5,653 nucleotides of DNA from an uncultured Collinsella sp. (GTDB lineage Bacteria > Actinomycetota > Coriobacteriia > Coriobacteriales > Coriobacteriaceae). The stretch is from the NCBI GenBank assembly GCA_902495155.1, contig CABUWD010000124.1, positions 1 to 5,653 on the forward strand, in the 5' to 3' direction. The position numbers and the translations under genes are program-made. The notes beneath the pieces were generated by a model, which made no database searches, had not been told where the DNA came from, and saw nothing but the letters and a program-made list of their open reading frames with translations. This document shows positions 5,191 through 5,653 of this stretch, in pieces. Position 1 is the first letter of the stretch. The number at the start of each line of letters is the position of its first letter.

Positions 5191-5653
5191 CTAGTCCTGG
5201 GCTTTGATACTCGGCAGGAGAATCTGGGCGAGGTAGTCGGTCTCGAGTTTGGTCGCGGCGTCGGCCTTGCCGTCTTTGCCGACCAGGGCGTTCTTAATCT
5301 GGCTGTACGTGTAGCGGTTGCCGGTCGTGAGCTCCACGAGTTCAATCGCCGTATCCATGGGGTAGGTCGACACGGGATCTTGCGTCCGTCCGTTGATGGT
5401 CTGGGGCACCACGTACGGATAGACGGGGCCGCTGGCGTAGACGGTGTAGCCGTTGCCGAGGTTTGCCGCACCCAAAACCGCGTCGCCCTCATCGGGCGTA
5501 AAGCTCTCGCCCTCGCGCACCGCGACGAGCGTCACGAGCGGTGTGTTGGTGTCGCCGTCCAGATAAATGCACAGCGTGCTGCCGTTTTGCCAAGTCGCGA
5601 CTTTGCCGTACCACTCAACGGGAATATCGAGCTGATACAGGTCCGTTGCCTTA
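5191..5653 (-). CDS. C-terminal part of an unrecognised protein (partial)
   Basis: The minus frame ending in TAG at 5191-5193 stays open to the window edge, giving 153 visible residues. The protein begins outside the window; the GTG at 5533-5535 is internal. I do not recognise the family. The visible part begins KATDLYQLDIPVEWYGKVAT, followed by alternating hydrophobic and polar stretches rich in Thr, Tyr, Gly and Asn (CIYLDGD, VTLVAV, GNGYTVYASGPVYPYVV). This suggests beta structure, as in many exported or lipid-anchored proteins of Gram-positives. An acidic-lysine segment and a likely C-terminal helix (ETDYLAQILLPSIKAQD) follow. No transmembrane segment is visible, and the N-terminus that would show a signal peptide is missing. 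GC-rich codon use like clpB supports a resident chromosomal gene, convergent with the ATPase gene. Confidence 0.8.
   Translation of the reverse strand, partial: KATDLYQLDIPVEWYGKVATWQNGSTLCIYLDGDTNTPLVTLVAVREGESFTPDEGDAVLGAANLGNGYTVYASGPVYPYVVPQTINGRTQDPVSTYPMDTAIELVELTTGNRYTYSQIKNALVGKDGKADAATKLETDYLAQILLPSIKAQD

Noticed and set aside
5160..5492. 110-codon minus-strand frame overlapping the partial gene
   Set aside because: It is an out-of-frame, Arg/Pro/Thr-rich shadow of the longer frame that stays open to the window edge.
5191..5535. Complete 114-residue protein starting at GTG 5535
   Set aside because: The frame continues upstream without a stop to the window end and no ribosome binding site supports this GTG, so the gene is taken as partial.

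Overview
The window comes from a bacterial chromosome with GC-rich coding DNA and strong G/C preference at third codon positions. ClpB spacing and sequence, the many intergenic palindromes and the Shine-Dalgarno sites fit a high-GC Gram-positive. My best guess is a gut actinobacterium of the Coriobacteriia (Collinsella-like). That placement is pattern recognition, not a search result.

Layout. (1) Bases 1-45 probably hold the last codons of a + strand gene, followed by a good intrinsic terminator (46-78). (2) Bases 80-478 form a gene-free leader of about 400 bp. It carries three tandem hairpin-forming inverted repeats at an 80-81 bp period, a further partly overlapping inverted repeat, an AT-rich segment that probably holds the clpB promoter, a GC hairpin and a very strong ribosome binding site. 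(3) Bases 479-3106 encode a complete ClpB disaggregase, closed by a strong terminator (3149-3184). (4) Bases 3237-3431 encode a 64-residue proline-rich, charged small protein. (5) Bases 3432-3764 are a gene-free, palindrome-dense interval. It holds a 28-bp near-perfect inverted repeat, a possible minus-strand terminator with no gene feeding it, and an AT-rich promoter region whose -10 hexamer lies in the loop of a long inverted repeat. (6) Bases 3765-5117 encode a complete AAA_14/DUF4143-type ATPase of unknown function. (7) A GC hairpin at 5134-5155 separates it from a convergent minus-strand gene (5191 to the window end) that is cut by the window.

How the parts relate. clpB looks monocistronic, with its own leader and terminator, and would work with DnaK/DnaJ/GrpE encoded elsewhere. 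The small protein gene lies after the clpB terminator with its own ribosome binding site, so it is either read through from clpB or has a promoter I could not identify. The ATPase gene looks like an independent accessory unit: different codon use, an AT-rich promoter with its own operator-like repeats, and no partner gene next to it.

I see no RNA genes, CRISPR array, transposase or defence operon, and no confirmed new system. The items most worth following up are the regular hairpin array before clpB and the palindrome that encloses the ATPase gene's -10 element.
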